DNA from: a virus
Virus record (IMG/VR): IMGVR_UViG_3300037421_000012
Location: 1 to 33,501 of that record
DNA: 33,501 nt
Strand: one strand, 5' to 3'
Shown here piece by piece: positions 1 to 7,322 of the stretch; the first letter of the stretch is position 1, and every line of letters begins with the position of its first letter. Below the pieces are notes generated by a model. The model was not told where the DNA came from. It ran no database searches and saw nothing but the letters and a program-made list of their open reading frames with translations. Made by a program: the position numbers and the translations under genes.

Positions 1-38
1 AACTCATTGTGAGTCGGCAAACGTGGAAGCACATCTAA
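1..38 (+). CDS. 3' end of an upstream gene (partial)
   Basis: A frame open from the window edge ends at the TAA at 36-38 and would encode a tail ending WKHI. The next gene has its own strong Shine-Dalgarno sequence three bases later, which fits a tightly packed rightward operon. Only about 12 codons are visible, so neither the family nor even the reality of the gene can be judged. Confidence 0.35.
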   Translation, partial: LIVSRQTWKHI

Positions 39-52
39 CAGGTAGGAGAGAG

Positions 53-1180
53 ATGCCCATCATTACATTGCAGCGCAGGTTACGTCAGGCTGGTCGAATT
101 CGGATTGGCGCAAAGGTGCCCACAAAAAATGGAGGCAGTCGTCCGTCCAAGTTGGATACGTTTCGCTTCACGTCGCCCGATCAATCCGCCATCGAGGCGG
201 TTGCTGAAATCTACGGTGGCGAGTGTCAGAAATGGGAGGGCTCAACTGTTGGTGATCAGTGGGAGGTCTTCACAAAGACGACCGATTTTGACATCTTGGT
301 ACCACCAACCGATATCGCATTCTCGCAATTTTTCGAGTTGTGGAGTGGGGGTGGTTGTCAGCGTCGTTGTGACGGCATCACCAACCTGATGACAGACGCT
401 CCGTGTCTTTGCGACCCATCAAATCCAGAGTGTCGCCCGACCACGAGACTTAACGTCATACTCACCGCAATTGAAGGAATCGGCGTCTGGAGAATTGAGA
501 GCCATGGCTTTAATAGTGCCGCAGAACTCAGCGGTTCCATTGAAGTCTTGAAGTCCATCCAACAACGCAATGGCGCAATGGTGCTTGGACGCCTGATGCT
601 TGAACAGCGTCAGAGTAAGTCAATTGACGTGAAGACTGGCAAGCCTGAGACATTCAACTTTGCCGTGCCAGTCTTGGACTTCAAGGTGAACGTGGCAGCG
701 TTGACTTCTGGTGATCGTATGGCCGCTGTGACACCTATTCAATCAAATCAAGTGGAACTGCCATCGGTAGCGGAACAACTTGGTGCCACGACTGAACCGG
801 CACCGAAACGACGCGCCAATGCGGCGGCACCATTGCCATCTACTGGACTAAAGCCACGTGGCATGTCCACAACATTGCCTGTATCAGATGATTTGCCAGG
901 TGAGCAAACAGCACCGAAACAGGAAACGAAGCCAAAGAAGGTCAATCTTGCAGGACTGTTTGCAATCAAGGACCGTAGCGGGAACTCCGTGGTTCCGACC
1001 GAGGATGATGACCGTCACAAGTGGGCGTCCGCTATTCTCAAGCGTGACGTGGAATCCTTCACTACCCTGACGCAGATCGAAGTTGACATACTCAAAGGGG
1101 AGGCGCGTAGTCAGGCAATCGGTAGTACCGCAACGCAGGTAGAGGGCGCCGGTTACGGCGAGTCTCAAGAACCATTCTGA
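53..1180 (+). CDS. phiC31 Gp3-like recombination directionality factor family protein
   Basis: The protein has 375 residues. I chose the ATG at 53 because GGTAGGAGAG lies just upstream; a GTG at 23 in the same frame has no such site. The N-terminus (MPIITLQRRLRQAGRIRIG) and the cysteine cluster GGGCQRRCDG...CLCDP...CRPTTRLNVIL followed by GIGVWRIESHG are what I know from actinophage proteins annotated as Gp3-like. phiC31 Gp3 is the factor that turns a serine integrase from integration to excision. The C-terminal third (roughly residues 240-320) is proline- and lysine-rich and probably disordered. It sits directly before SSB in an early DNA-metabolism operon. Many phages carry this family with no serine integrase, and here the only recombinase seen is of tyrosine type, so the actual role may be different. 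The family call is fairly firm; the function is inferred. Confidence 0.72.
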   Translation: MPIITLQRRLRQAGRIRIGAKVPTKNGGSRPSKLDTFRFTSPDQSAIEAVAEIYGGECQKWEGSTVGDQWEVFTKTTDFDILVPPTDIAFSQFFELWSGGGCQRRCDGITNLMTDAPCLCDPSNPECRPTTRLNVILTAIEGIGVWRIESHGFNSAAELSGSIEVLKSIQQRNGAMVLGRLMLEQRQSKSIDVKTGKPETFNFAVPVLDFKVNVAALTSGDRMAAVTPIQSNQVELPSVAEQLGATTEPAPKRRANAAAPLPSTGLKPRGMSTTLPVSDDLPGEQTAPKQETKPKKVNLAGLFAIKDRSGNSVVPTEDDDRHKWASAILKRDVESFTTLTQIEVDILKGEARSQAIGSTATQVEGAGYGESQEPF

Positions 1181-1193
1181 ATAAAGGAGATAG

Positions 1194-1559
1194 ATGGATA
1201 ACTCAGTATCGCTAACAGGCAACCTGACGCGTGACCCCGAATTGCGCTTCACTAACGGCGGCATGGCTACTGCCAGTTTTGGCATGGCTATCAACAGTCG
1301 CAGAAAGAATCAAGCGACAGGTGAATGGGAGGATAGCGATCCTCAATTTTTCGACGTCAGTTGCTTTGGCACGTTGGCCGAGAATGTGTCGGAATGTCTG
1401 CAACGCGGACAGCGGGTGGTCGTTGCTGGCAAGATGTCATACAGAAGTTGGGAGTCCAACGACGGTGAAAAAAGGTCCAAGGTGGAGGTCGTCGCAGACT
1501 CGTGCGGTCCTGACCTTCGTTGGGCGACCGCGGTGGTGACGCGTACCGAAAAGTCGTAA
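1194..1559 (+). CDS. ssb: single-stranded DNA-binding protein
   Basis: The protein has 121 residues and one OB fold: NSVSLTGNLTRDPELRFT at the start, then FGMAINSRR, a FFDVSCFGTLAENV strand and RVVVAGKMSYRSWE. This is the standard bacterial/phage SSB pattern. It coats single-stranded DNA during phage replication and recombination. The acidic C-terminal tip that recruits partner proteins in host SSBs (DDDIPF) is absent; the protein ends in TRTEKS, so it probably does not recruit host factors through that tip. AAAGGAGAT precedes the ATG. It lies 13 bp downstream of the Gp3-like gene and two bases before the next start, so it is surely co-transcribed with them. Confidence 0.93.
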   Translation: MDNSVSLTGNLTRDPELRFTNGGMATASFGMAINSRRKNQATGEWEDSDPQFFDVSCFGTLAENVSECLQRGQRVVVAGKMSYRSWESNDGEKRSKVEVVADSCGPDLRWATAVVTRTEKS

Positions 1560-1560
1560 C

Positions 1561-1815
1561 GTGCCCTATATTCCAGAGGACGAGCGACCCGAAATAGCCA
1601 TCACATTGCCGCCAGGATTGGGTACAGGACAGCTCAATTTTTTGGTCAGTGACATCATTGACCAATGGATAGGACTAGTCCCGAACTACGATCGGCTTAA
1701 CAGTGCTATTGGTGTGTTAGAGTGTTGTCTTCAAGAGGTATACCGCAAGGTTGTTGTCCCGTTTGAGTCCAAAAAGGAGACCAAGAACGGTCCAGTATTC
1801 ATGGAAAGAGAGTGA
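1561..1815 (+). CDS. DUF6899-like small phage protein
   Basis: The product has 84 residues and starts with GTG two bases after the ssb stop. The sequence MPYIPEDERP near the start and AIGVLECCLQEVYRKVVVPFE with a C-terminal NGPVF match the pattern I remember for the DUF6899 family, found in many phages and of unknown function. It looks soluble and largely helical with no membrane segment. Its place between ssb and a nucleotide enzyme suggests a part in DNA metabolism, but that rests on position alone. Confidence 0.7.
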   Translation: MPYIPEDERPEIAITLPPGLGTGQLNFLVSDIIDQWIGLVPNYDRLNSAIGVLECCLQEVYRKVVVPFESKKETKNGPVFMERE

Positions 1816-1816
1816 T

Positions 1817-2179
1817 ATGAAACATCCTGATCGAATCATGTGTTACGTAGCAGGTCCGTACATACACCCTGATCCAGTGCTTAACACTCACGACACCATC
1901 ATGGTCGCAGAGGATCTTGAGGCCACAGAAATCGTTACTGCGTACGTGCCTCATTTGAGTCTATTGTGGCACATTGTGGCTCCGCATGATGCGGACTTCT
2001 GGTACGACTATGACCTCGCCATATTGGCAAGATGCGACTGTCTATTGAGGATTCCTGGTCAATCTACTGGTGCAGATAACGAGGTCTCATTTGCCATTGA
2101 ACGTCGCATTCCCGTGTTCTACGAGATGGACAAACTGATCGCATGGGTACGGGAATATGGCACCTCAACAGAAAATTGA
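1817..2179 (+). CDS. nucleoside 2-deoxyribosyltransferase-like (DUF4406-like) protein
   Basis: The protein has 120 residues. An N-terminal CYVAGPY loop, a central HDADFWYDYDLAILARCDCLLRIPG segment and a following STGADNEVSFAIERRIPVFYE helix-strand make up the fold of nucleoside 2-deoxyribosyltransferases and DUF4406 proteins. In that family the Asp and Glu residues after the second strand form the active site for cleaving or transferring the N-glycosidic bond of deoxynucleosides or their monophosphates. The ATG lies one base after the TGA of the previous gene. A nearby dATP/dGTP diphosphohydrolase-like gene (2398) suggests a small nucleotide-pool module. Family likely; substrate unknown. Confidence 0.72.
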   Translation: MKHPDRIMCYVAGPYIHPDPVLNTHDTIMVAEDLEATEIVTAYVPHLSLLWHIVAPHDADFWYDYDLAILARCDCLLRIPGQSTGADNEVSFAIERRIPVFYEMDKLIAWVREYGTSTEN

Positions 2180-2405
2180 GTGCGATCTAGGACACAATAA
2201 CTGGTACGTCAACCCGAAGACGGGGAACCGTCACTGTCGTGATTGTCTGAACATCAAGAAGCGCGAACGGGTGGCGCGTGACCGTAAGAATCGGATGGCA
2301 GCGCCATCACGTTCATGGTCACAGTCCAGTCGGCTTGGTGACCGTGGACCACGCGAGGATACTTTTTCGATCGGAGAGATCATGAGGGCGCGTGGTTATG
2401 ACTGA
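2157..2405 (+). CDS. small zinc-binding protein
   Basis: The product has 82 residues and overlaps the previous gene by 23 bp. A C-x3-H motif (CDLGH) and CRDC about 19 residues later form a probable zinc knuckle of the type often seen in actinophage HNH-like or DNA-binding peptides. It is followed by a basic stretch (KKRERVARDRKNR) that could contact nucleic acid. No HNH histidines are visible, so it is not a complete nuclease. The function is unknown; the reading frame is supported by tight packing and by the cysteine pattern. Confidence 0.65.
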   Translation: MAPQQKIECDLGHNNWYVNPKTGNRHCRDCLNIKKRERVARDRKNRMAAPSRSWSQSSRLGDRGPREDTFSIGEIMRARGYD

Positions 2406-2727
2406 GCGGCGCGTTGTCAATGAGAAGACAGGCGCTGAAAAGGGACAGAAGCTGGCCCGCCTTGGTGCCGTCGATCCCGTCAGTCTCATGGAGTTGGCCG
2501 AGGTCGCTGGCTACGGTGCCGAGAAGTATGCGCGGTACAACTTCCTCAAGGGTTACGAGTGGTCGCTGTCGTATGATGCACTCAACCGTCACATGCTTGC
2601 GTTCTGGTCCGGCGAAGATAGAGATCCCGAATCAGGACTGCCCCACATGGCTCACGCGGCTTGGCATTGTCTGACGTTACTGTCATATACGCGGCGGAAT
2701 ATCGAGTTAGATGACCGTCCGAAATGA
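2398..2727 (+). CDS. dATP/dGTP diphosphohydrolase-like protein (DUF5664 family)
   Basis: The protein has 109 residues. I prefer the ATG at 2398 (GAGGG nine bases upstream) over a GTG at 2392. The sequence VSLMELAEVAGYGAEKYARYNFLKGYEWSLSYDALNRHMLAFWSGEDRDPESGLPHMAHAAWHCLTLL, seen in pieces, is the usual pattern of the helical 'dATP/dGTP diphosphohydrolase, N-terminal' domain found in many phages. Members are related to MazG-type all-alpha NTP pyrophosphatases that cleave dNTPs to monophosphates. The acidic and histidine residues (E-K, D-N-RH, H-M-H, W-H) would hold the metal. It overlaps the previous gene by 8 bp. Probably trims purine dNTP pools; this is inference from the family. Confidence 0.75.
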   Translation: MTERRVVNEKTGAEKGQKLARLGAVDPVSLMELAEVAGYGAEKYARYNFLKGYEWSLSYDALNRHMLAFWSGEDRDPESGLPHMAHAAWHCLTLLSYTRRNIELDDRPK

Positions 2728-2791
2728 CCTATTTACCCATTCCGACCTGCACTTTTGTCGTAAAAGGCGCACTTTCAGACAGTGACGCGTC

Positions 2792-2986
2792 ATGAGCGCG
2801 TCGTACTCTGCACCACAAGAGACACAGTGCAACGGAAAACACACTTACATCCGTTCATCAGACGCCAAGCGTGCAGCGAAACATGCCATGACAAAGTACG
2901 GTGGATCAAAGCTGACCACATATCACTGCGAATGGTGCGGACGCTGGCACAACGGTCATACCCCAAAGTGGCGTCATGGTCAATAG
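2792..2986 (+). CDS. small zinc-ribbon protein
   Basis: The product has 64 residues. CNGKHTYIRSSDAKRAAKH near the start, then YHCEWCGRWHNGH (residues about 45-57), is the pattern of a common actinophage peptide in which a Cys-x2-Cys with trailing histidines closes a zinc site after a helix that begins at a conserved SxxDAKRAA. Its function is not known. It overlaps the Holliday junction resolvase gene by 11 bp, which suggests translational coupling. The 64 bp before it hold no further gene. Confidence 0.7.
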   Translation: MSASYSAPQETQCNGKHTYIRSSDAKRAAKHAMTKYGGSKLTTYHCEWCGRWHNGHTPKWRHGQ

Positions 2987-3314
2987 GCCAAAGGTGCTCG
3001 GCACAACTTTCGAGACTGAAGTGGTCCGCTATTTGCGTGAGCACGGTCACGTCCTGGCTGAACGTCGAGCACTGGCGGGGACTGCCGATCGCGGAGATAT
3101 TGCCGGTACACCATTCGTGTGGGAATGTAAGAACACGAAGGCGCTGGATTTTGCCGGCGGACTGGATGAACTGACCAAAGAGATCGCGAACGATGGCGTG
3201 GCCGAGTACGGATTCCTGGTCGTCAAGCGCCGCAGGAAGTCCACGGCTGACGCGTACGCAGTTATGTCACTATCGCAACTTTGCAGGATTCTGGAGGCGC
3301 TGAAGGGTGTCTGA
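2976..3314 (+). CDS. Holliday junction resolvase-like PD-(D/E)XK nuclease
   Basis: The protein has 112 residues. It shows the Hjc-like layout: TTFETEVVRYLREHGH with the conserved glutamate in the first helix (residue about 11), RRALAGTADRGDIAG with the catalytic aspartate, and FVWECKNTK as the E-x-K catalytic strand. Such enzymes cut four-way DNA junctions made by recombination or replication. The phage also encodes a RuvB-like motor at 12318-13445, so both a cutter and a branch-migration ATPase are present, though in different operons. Family call is firm from the three motifs; the exact substrate is inferred. Confidence 0.82.
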   Translation: MVNRPKVLGTTFETEVVRYLREHGHVLAERRALAGTADRGDIAGTPFVWECKNTKALDFAGGLDELTKEIANDGVAEYGFLVVKRRRKSTADAYAVMSLSQLCRILEALKGV

Positions 3315-3468
3315 GGACCAGGGGGACCATGAGATCGAACCTGAGTACGAACGATCAGGGCGAGTGCATTGCTTGACTTGCAGACTGCCAGTCATGTGCT
3401 ACGGATACGGGGGGGACTATAAGTGGCAACATCTACCGCAGACGACGACAAGTCCAACGCATGGATGA
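3307..3468 (+). CDS. 53-residue cysteine-containing small protein
   Basis: A GTG at 3307 opens a 53-codon frame ending at the TGA at 3466-3468. GGAGG lies nine bases before the GTG, and the frame overlaps the resolvase gene by 8 bp and the WhiB gene by 46 bp. The product is acidic at first (SEDQGDHEIEPEYE) and then carries HCLTCRLPVMCYGYGG, a Cys-x2-Cys motif like those of neighbouring zinc-ribbon peptides. Without it there would be a 108-bp gap in an otherwise gapless operon. The large overlap with whiB is the main reason for doubt. Confidence 0.55.
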   Translation: MSEDQGDHEIEPEYERSGRVHCLTCRLPVMCYGYGGDYKWQHLPQTTTSPTHG

Positions 3469-3731
3469 GACTCGCCGCATGTAGTGGGCTGGACACGAAT
3501 ATGTTCCATTCCGAGGCGGTCTTGGCGGTTGAGCAGTCTAAAGCGATATGCGCTCAATGTCGTGTTGTTAAGGAATGCCTAGAGTTTGCATTGCCTCATG
3601 ATAGGGCTAATTCGTTTGATAGCGGTATGGGTATCTATGGTGGACTAACGCCTAGTGAGCGTAAAAACTTTTGGAGACGTTTGCAAAGAACTAACCAGCC
3701 CGCTTATCTAGCAAGGCAAAGCGATGGCTAG
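3423..3731 (+). CDS. WhiB-family iron-sulfur transcriptional regulator
   Basis: The protein has 102 residues and starts at a GTG preceded by a G-rich stretch. The four iron-sulfur ligands C20, C43, C46 and C52 (spacing C-x2-C-x5-C for the last three) are followed by GMGIYGGLTPSER, the turn and helix that bind the primary sigma factor and DNA. WhiB proteins occur only in actinobacteria and their phages and bind a redox-sensitive 4Fe-4S cluster. Phage copies such as WhiBTM4 can interfere with the host's own WhiB2 or tune phage promoters. It overlaps the next gene by 8 bp. Confidence 0.92.
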   Translation: MATSTADDDKSNAWMRLAACSGLDTNMFHSEAVLAVEQSKAICAQCRVVKECLEFALPHDRANSFDSGMGIYGGLTPSERKNFWRRLQRTNQPAYLARQSDG

Positions 3732-3930
3732 GAAACTTACTAGCGACGAATCACGAGAAACTTTACTTAGGACTAGCGCAGACGTAGCCGCTCATGCCTT
3801 AGTACAGCTAGAGATACTAGCAAAGGAATGGCCTGAGTTTACGCCGGATGCTAAGGAATACCGTGTATTCGTAGAGCGTCTTATTGAAAGTGCAAAGCAA
3901 TACGGATATATGGAGAAGACGAGGATTTGA
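3724..3930 (+). CDS. small helical hypothetical protein
   Basis: The product has 68 residues, is mostly helical and charged (RETLLRTSADVAAHALVQLEIL, then EYRVFVERLIESAKQYGY), with no cysteines or membrane segments. I do not recognise the family. It overlaps whiB by 8 bp and abuts the next gene (TGA then ATG), so it belongs to the same operon. Its DNA is rich in CTAG tetramers. Confidence 0.7.
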   Translation: MARKLTSDESRETLLRTSADVAAHALVQLEILAKEWPEFTPDAKEYRVFVERLIESAKQYGYMEKTRI

Positions 3931-4497
3931 ATGGGCAATATCTCGACGCCATTTAGGGCACGACCAACGATTTACAAGGGTATCGAGATGCGATCTCGGT
4001 TGGAGGCCAAATGGGCGGCGTACATTGATGACATGCGCCTAGATCCCGACGATACACTCGGAGACTGGGAGTACGAACCGTTCTGTTTTGCTAGTGACGC
4101 TGGACAGTATCTGCCCGATTTTCGTCAGCGAGATCGTGGATGCCAGTGGGTTTACTACGAAGTCAAGCCACGCTTAGATGACCCTACTCCAGTCATGAAG
4201 CAAATGGAAATCATACTGGACTCAGATCCCGGCGCCGAATTGATTATCTGGGTGGGAGACCCTAATGGTGACTATTGCTCTTGGATATGCCAAAGATATC
4301 ACCCTGCTGCATGGTATCAATGGGCTAGCCCCATTGAAGGATTGGGTGATGATTGCGGGATCTTCAGGGATGTTCCTACGCCCAAATGGTTTAGCGATTT
4401 CACTCTAGATTCCTTAGCACTAGACCTTTACAATGCTAGGGATTGGACCACTTTAAGCGAATTGGAAAGTGAGTATTTCGCTCGGAGGGACGCGTAG
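3931..4497 (+). CDS. PD-(D/E)XK nuclease superfamily protein
   Basis: The protein has 188 residues. It contains YKGIEMRSRLEAKWAAYID (with the helix glutamate), W-E-Y-E-P, YLPDF (catalytic Asp) and YYEVKP (the E-x-K strand), in that order within the first 90 residues. This is the layout of TnsA/T7 endonuclease I-like PD-(D/E)XK proteins that are frequent in phages. The C-terminal half (WICQRYHPAAWYQW and onward) has no motif I recognise. The ATG follows the previous stop directly. A role in DNA processing or in degrading host DNA is possible; this is inference. Confidence 0.75.
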   Translation: MGNISTPFRARPTIYKGIEMRSRLEAKWAAYIDDMRLDPDDTLGDWEYEPFCFASDAGQYLPDFRQRDRGCQWVYYEVKPRLDDPTPVMKQMEIILDSDPGAELIIWVGDPNGDYCSWICQRYHPAAWYQWASPIEGLGDDCGIFRDVPTPKWFSDFTLDSLALDLYNARDWTTLSELESEYFARRDA

Positions 4498-4500
4498 GAC

Positions 4501-5340
4501 ATGGCGCGCATCCGCACAATCAAGCCAGATTTCTTCCGTTCAATCACCATAACCGAGTGTCCAATCACCGCGCGACTGATGTTCATTGGCCTTTGGACAT
4601 ACGTGGACGACGCTGGACGCGGTGTGGACGACGCGCGACTCATCAAGTCCGCCCTGTGGCCTTTGGATGATACATACGTGCTCAAGAAGGTTGAACACGA
4701 TTTGGACATCTTGGCCGAAAAGGATCTCATAATTCGATACACCGTTCTGAACAGGAACTATCTGGCCGTTTGTAATTGGAAAGAGCATCAAAAAATCAAC
4801 AGACCGCAAGAATCTTCACTGCCCGCTCCGTGCGCGCTCACTGATGACTCAGTGAATGATCACGGAACGATCACTGACTCATCACTGTGGGAAAGGAAAG
4901 GAAAGGAAAGGAAAGGAAAGGAGTTGAAATCTGGTGAGCATGTAGTGAATGACCCACTCGAAGAGGAATTTAATCAATGCTGGGAAAACTACCCCAAGAA
5001 GGTATCTCGTTTAAGGGCACTAAAGGCATACAAGACAACCCGGCGCAAAGGCGTAGCGGCTAGCGTGCTAGCATTAGCAGTTAGTAACTATAGCGAGGTT
5101 GTTAAGCGTAAGGATACTAAGGATGACTTCATTCTACACGGATCTACTTTCTTTGGTCCTGATAGTAGGTGGGAAGATTACAAAGATCCGATACCACTCG
5201 AAAAAGATAAGGTTAGCGGACCAGTTACTAGATCCCAACGTGACATAGCACTAGGCGACGTCAACTCCTATCGCGATACTGGACAAGACGAACTAGCAGA
5301 TGAACTCCAAGCACAGATTGACGCCGGTGTCTTCGACTAA
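4501..5340 (+). CDS. replisome organiser / DnaD-DnaT-like helicase loader
   Basis: The protein has 279 residues. The N-terminal winged-helix domain starts MARIRTIKPDFFRS and runs through ARLMFIGLWTYVDDAGRG, typical of phage replication initiation proteins; a second domain (residues about 155-220) has the YPKKVSRLRALKAYKTTRRKG...FILHGSTFF signature of phage helicase-loader C-termini. It probably binds the phage origin and loads the DnaB encoded by the next gene. The linker (residues about 130-142) is encoded by a perfect pentanucleotide repeat, described separately. The stop lies inside the next gene. Confidence 0.8.
   Translation: MARIRTIKPDFFRSITITECPITARLMFIGLWTYVDDAGRGVDDARLIKSALWPLDDTYVLKKVEHDLDILAEKDLIIRYTVLNRNYLAVCNWKEHQKINRPQESSLPAPCALTDDSVNDHGTITDSSLWERKGKERKGKELKSGEHVVNDPLEEEFNQCWENYPKKVSRLRALKAYKTTRRKGVAASVLALAVSNYSEVVKRKDTKDDFILHGSTFFGPDSRWEDYKDPIPLEKDKVSGPVTRSQRDIALGDVNSYRDTGQDELADELQAQIDAGVFD
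4890..4919 (+). repeat. six tandem GGAAA units inside the replisome-organiser linker
   Basis: Six perfect copies of GGAAA, flanked by G and GGAG, encode a Lys/Arg/Gly/Glu linker. Because the unit is five bases, gain or loss of one copy shifts the reading frame and separates the two domains. Confidence 0.9.
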
Positions 5341-6667
5341 GCGTATACCACCTCATGACATAGAAGCCGAAGAATCTTTGCTAGGCTCAATGCTCCTAAG
5401 CAAAGACGTCACGCTAGTCGCTATAGAACTCTGTGACCCTAGCGACTTTTACAAAACGGTACACGGTCATATCTTTAGCGCCATTCAATCACTAACACAA
5501 CGTGACGAGGCCATAGACGCCATTACCGTCACGGATGAACTAAAGCGTAGTGGACTGGGCATAGACGACAGCAGCATCTTCGTGTCCCTTATGGCGAACA
5601 CGCCATCCATCGCGAATGGTCGCCACTACGCCACCATCGTGGCCGAGATGGCCGCGTTGCGACGTCTGGTGTCATGTGCCGGCGAGATTGCTGACGCGGC
5701 TTATGCGTCACCAGAGGACGTACAGGCCACATTGGACTGGGCGGAGTCGCTGATCTTCAATATCGCACAGCATCGACCGACACAAGCAATCCAAACTTGG
5801 CAGGAATGGATGGTTGACGAGGTTGAAGCGTTGGCGAAAATGCAACCACATGAGGTCGCTGGTGTACCGACGGGCTTCACTGATCTTGACGCGCTGCTCG
5901 GCGGCTTGCAACCGTCGAATCTTGTCATTGTCGGCGCTCGTCCGAGTATGGGCAAGTCAGCATTGGCGCTTGGTATTTGTCATCAAGTGGCGACGAAACA
6001 ACGGCTGCCGGTCGTCCTGTTCTCGCTGGAAATGTCAAGCAAAGAGATCATGATGCGACTGATCGGGTCCGAGACGCATACGGACACGCAACGTCTACGT
6101 GCCGGGTATGGCACCGAAACCGACTGGCAACGGATCGACGGGGCGTTGCAGAAATGGGGTGACATCCCGTTTTACGTGAACGACAGTCCGATGGTGAGCG
6201 TCATGGACATGCGGGCACAAGCCAGGCGCCTGAAGGCTCGTGGTGGTCTCGGGTTGGTCGTGGTGGACTATTTGCAGCTGATGTCATCGCCACGGACACA
6301 CCGGCAGGAGAATCGGGTTCAGGAGGTGTCGCAGATCAGTCGGGGACTCAAGATCCTGGCTCGCGAACTGGATGTGCCAGTTGTGGCGTTGTCGCAGTTG
6401 TCGCGGAACCTGGAGTCTCGTGACGATAAGCGACCTATGTTGTCAGACCTACGCGAAAGTGGCTCGATCGAACAGGACGCAGATGTCGTGATGTTCTTAT
6501 ATCGTGAAGATGCCTACCGTCCCGACACGCCAAACAATCGGGCGGAACTGATTGTAGCGAAACATCGCAATGGTCCGACTAGCACTGTGCATCTGTCATT
6601 TACGGCGCGTGAGGCGGCGTTTAGGAATCTAGCGAAACGTGAAGATCGGGAGGCTCAACCGTGGTGA
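5300..6667 (+). CDS. dnaB: replicative DNA helicase (DnaB-like)
   Basis: The protein has 455 residues counted from the ATG at 5300 (GTG at 5327 is an equally plausible start; neither has a clear Shine-Dalgarno sequence). An N-terminal domain begins IPPHDIEAEESLLGSMLLS. The RecA-like domain has Walker A GARPSMGKS (about residues 212-220), Walker B LVVVDYLQLM (about 319-328) and DLRESGSIEQDADVV further on. It is the hexameric motor that unwinds DNA at the phage fork. No intein is present. Base composition changes inside the gene: up to about 5560 it is CTAG-rich, afterwards it is not. Confidence 0.95.
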   Translation: MNSKHRLTPVSSTKRIPPHDIEAEESLLGSMLLSKDVTLVAIELCDPSDFYKTVHGHIFSAIQSLTQRDEAIDAITVTDELKRSGLGIDDSSIFVSLMANTPSIANGRHYATIVAEMAALRRLVSCAGEIADAAYASPEDVQATLDWAESLIFNIAQHRPTQAIQTWQEWMVDEVEALAKMQPHEVAGVPTGFTDLDALLGGLQPSNLVIVGARPSMGKSALALGICHQVATKQRLPVVLFSLEMSSKEIMMRLIGSETHTDTQRLRAGYGTETDWQRIDGALQKWGDIPFYVNDSPMVSVMDMRAQARRLKARGGLGLVVVDYLQLMSSPRTHRQENRVQEVSQISRGLKILARELDVPVVALSQLSRNLESRDDKRPMLSDLRESGSIEQDADVVMFLYREDAYRPDTPNNRAELIVAKHRNGPTSTVHLSFTAREAAFRNLAKREDREAQPW

Positions 6668-6676
6668 ATGGTTTCC

Positions 6677-6712
6677 TTGACACCGCAAACTACACAACGG
6701 TAGTTTGATTCT
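6677..6712 (+). promoter_or_regulatory. promoter with overlapping inverted-repeat operator, leaderless geometry
   Basis: TTGACA (6677-6682), an 18-bp spacer, TAGTTT (6701-6706) and then exactly six bases to the GTG start at 6713. A perfect inverted repeat, CAAACTAC (6686-6693) and GTAGTTTG (6700-6707) with a six-base centre, covers the spacer and the -10 box, a good position for a repressor. No Shine-Dalgarno sequence precedes the GTG, which fits a leaderless transcript. Alternatively the repeat could be a weak dnaB terminator. Confidence 0.55.
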
Positions 6713-7246
6713 GTGAATCGTCGCCAACAACAAAACCGAGCATTGCGTGACGTCCAGATCATTGCGGACCTAATGCCTGAACTGCTCAAAGAAGCCACGC
6801 ATGTTATTCTGCGCAACGACTTCACTAGCGGTGAGCGTATGCATCAGCGGGACGAACTCGGCGCATCCAAATCTACGCATAGCGACATGACTGGCACCCC
6901 ACAACCCCACTACGGCGACCCGACCGGCGAAGAGGCATGTTGGGACGAGAAACCAGATCGTACAGGGATCGCCATTAGTGAACTTTGCGAGCGATTGACT
7001 CAATGTCTTAATTCAGCACTGGAGATTCACAAGTTGTCGAACACTGATGTTCGTATTAGGGCTGCTCGGACCATTCCTGACTGTTTAGCGTGTGGCGATC
7101 CGTGTCTTGATGGTGTCCGTAGTGGCTTTGATAACAAATGTCGAATGCGTTGGGATCGGCTAGGACGTCCTGACCGCTATGAGTTTATAGCGATGATCAA
7201 AGCGGAGAAATCTAAGCCACCTGATGACGATGTGCCATGCCAATGA
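6713..7246 (+). CDS. hypothetical protein with C-terminal zinc finger
   Basis: The product has 177 residues and starts at GTG. A variable, hydrophilic N-terminal part is followed by a helix (ISELCERLTQCLNSALEI) and by CLACGDPCLDGVRSGFDNKCRMRWDRLGRPDRYEF (read in two pieces), a C-x2-C/C-x3-C type zinc site ending in the common actinophage motif W-x2-x-G-R-P-D-R. I do not know its function; such proteins are often DNA-binding. It appears to have its own regulated promoter directly upstream, so it may be a switch-region gene rather than part of the replication operon. Confidence 0.7.
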   Translation: MNRRQQQNRALRDVQIIADLMPELLKEATHVILRNDFTSGERMHQRDELGASKSTHSDMTGTPQPHYGDPTGEEACWDEKPDRTGIAISELCERLTQCLNSALEIHKLSNTDVRIRAARTIPDCLACGDPCLDGVRSGFDNKCRMRWDRLGRPDRYEFIAMIKAEKSKPPDDDVPCQ

Positions 7247-7255
7247 CTAGGACTT

Positions 7256-7292
7256 TTGTAATGTGCCATTGGCTGATTGCTATACTACACAA
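7256..7292 (+). promoter_or_regulatory. extended -10 promoter with operator-like motif
   Basis: TGC followed by TATACT (7278-7286) is an extended -10 element; the best -35 match is TTGTAA (7256-7261), 19 bp away. The -10 runs into ACTACACAA (7284-7292), a nonamer also found at 6689 and, inverted, at 10026. Transcription would begin about 30 bases before the ATG at 7323, which has the Shine-Dalgarno sequence CAGGAGA. Confidence 0.55.
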
Positions 7293-7322
7293 TGGACAGT
7301 CTAATATCAATGCAGGAGACGC

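Noticed and set aside
1817-2727. A 2-aminoadenine (Z) DNA pathway suggested by the dATP/dGTP diphosphohydrolase-like gene
   Set aside because: No PurZ or DpoZ-type polymerase is in the window, and the gene family also occurs in many ordinary phages.
2782-3174. A 130-codon frame overlapping the zinc-ribbon and resolvase genes
   Set aside because: It is a shadow: the two shorter frames have clear family motifs, this one has none.
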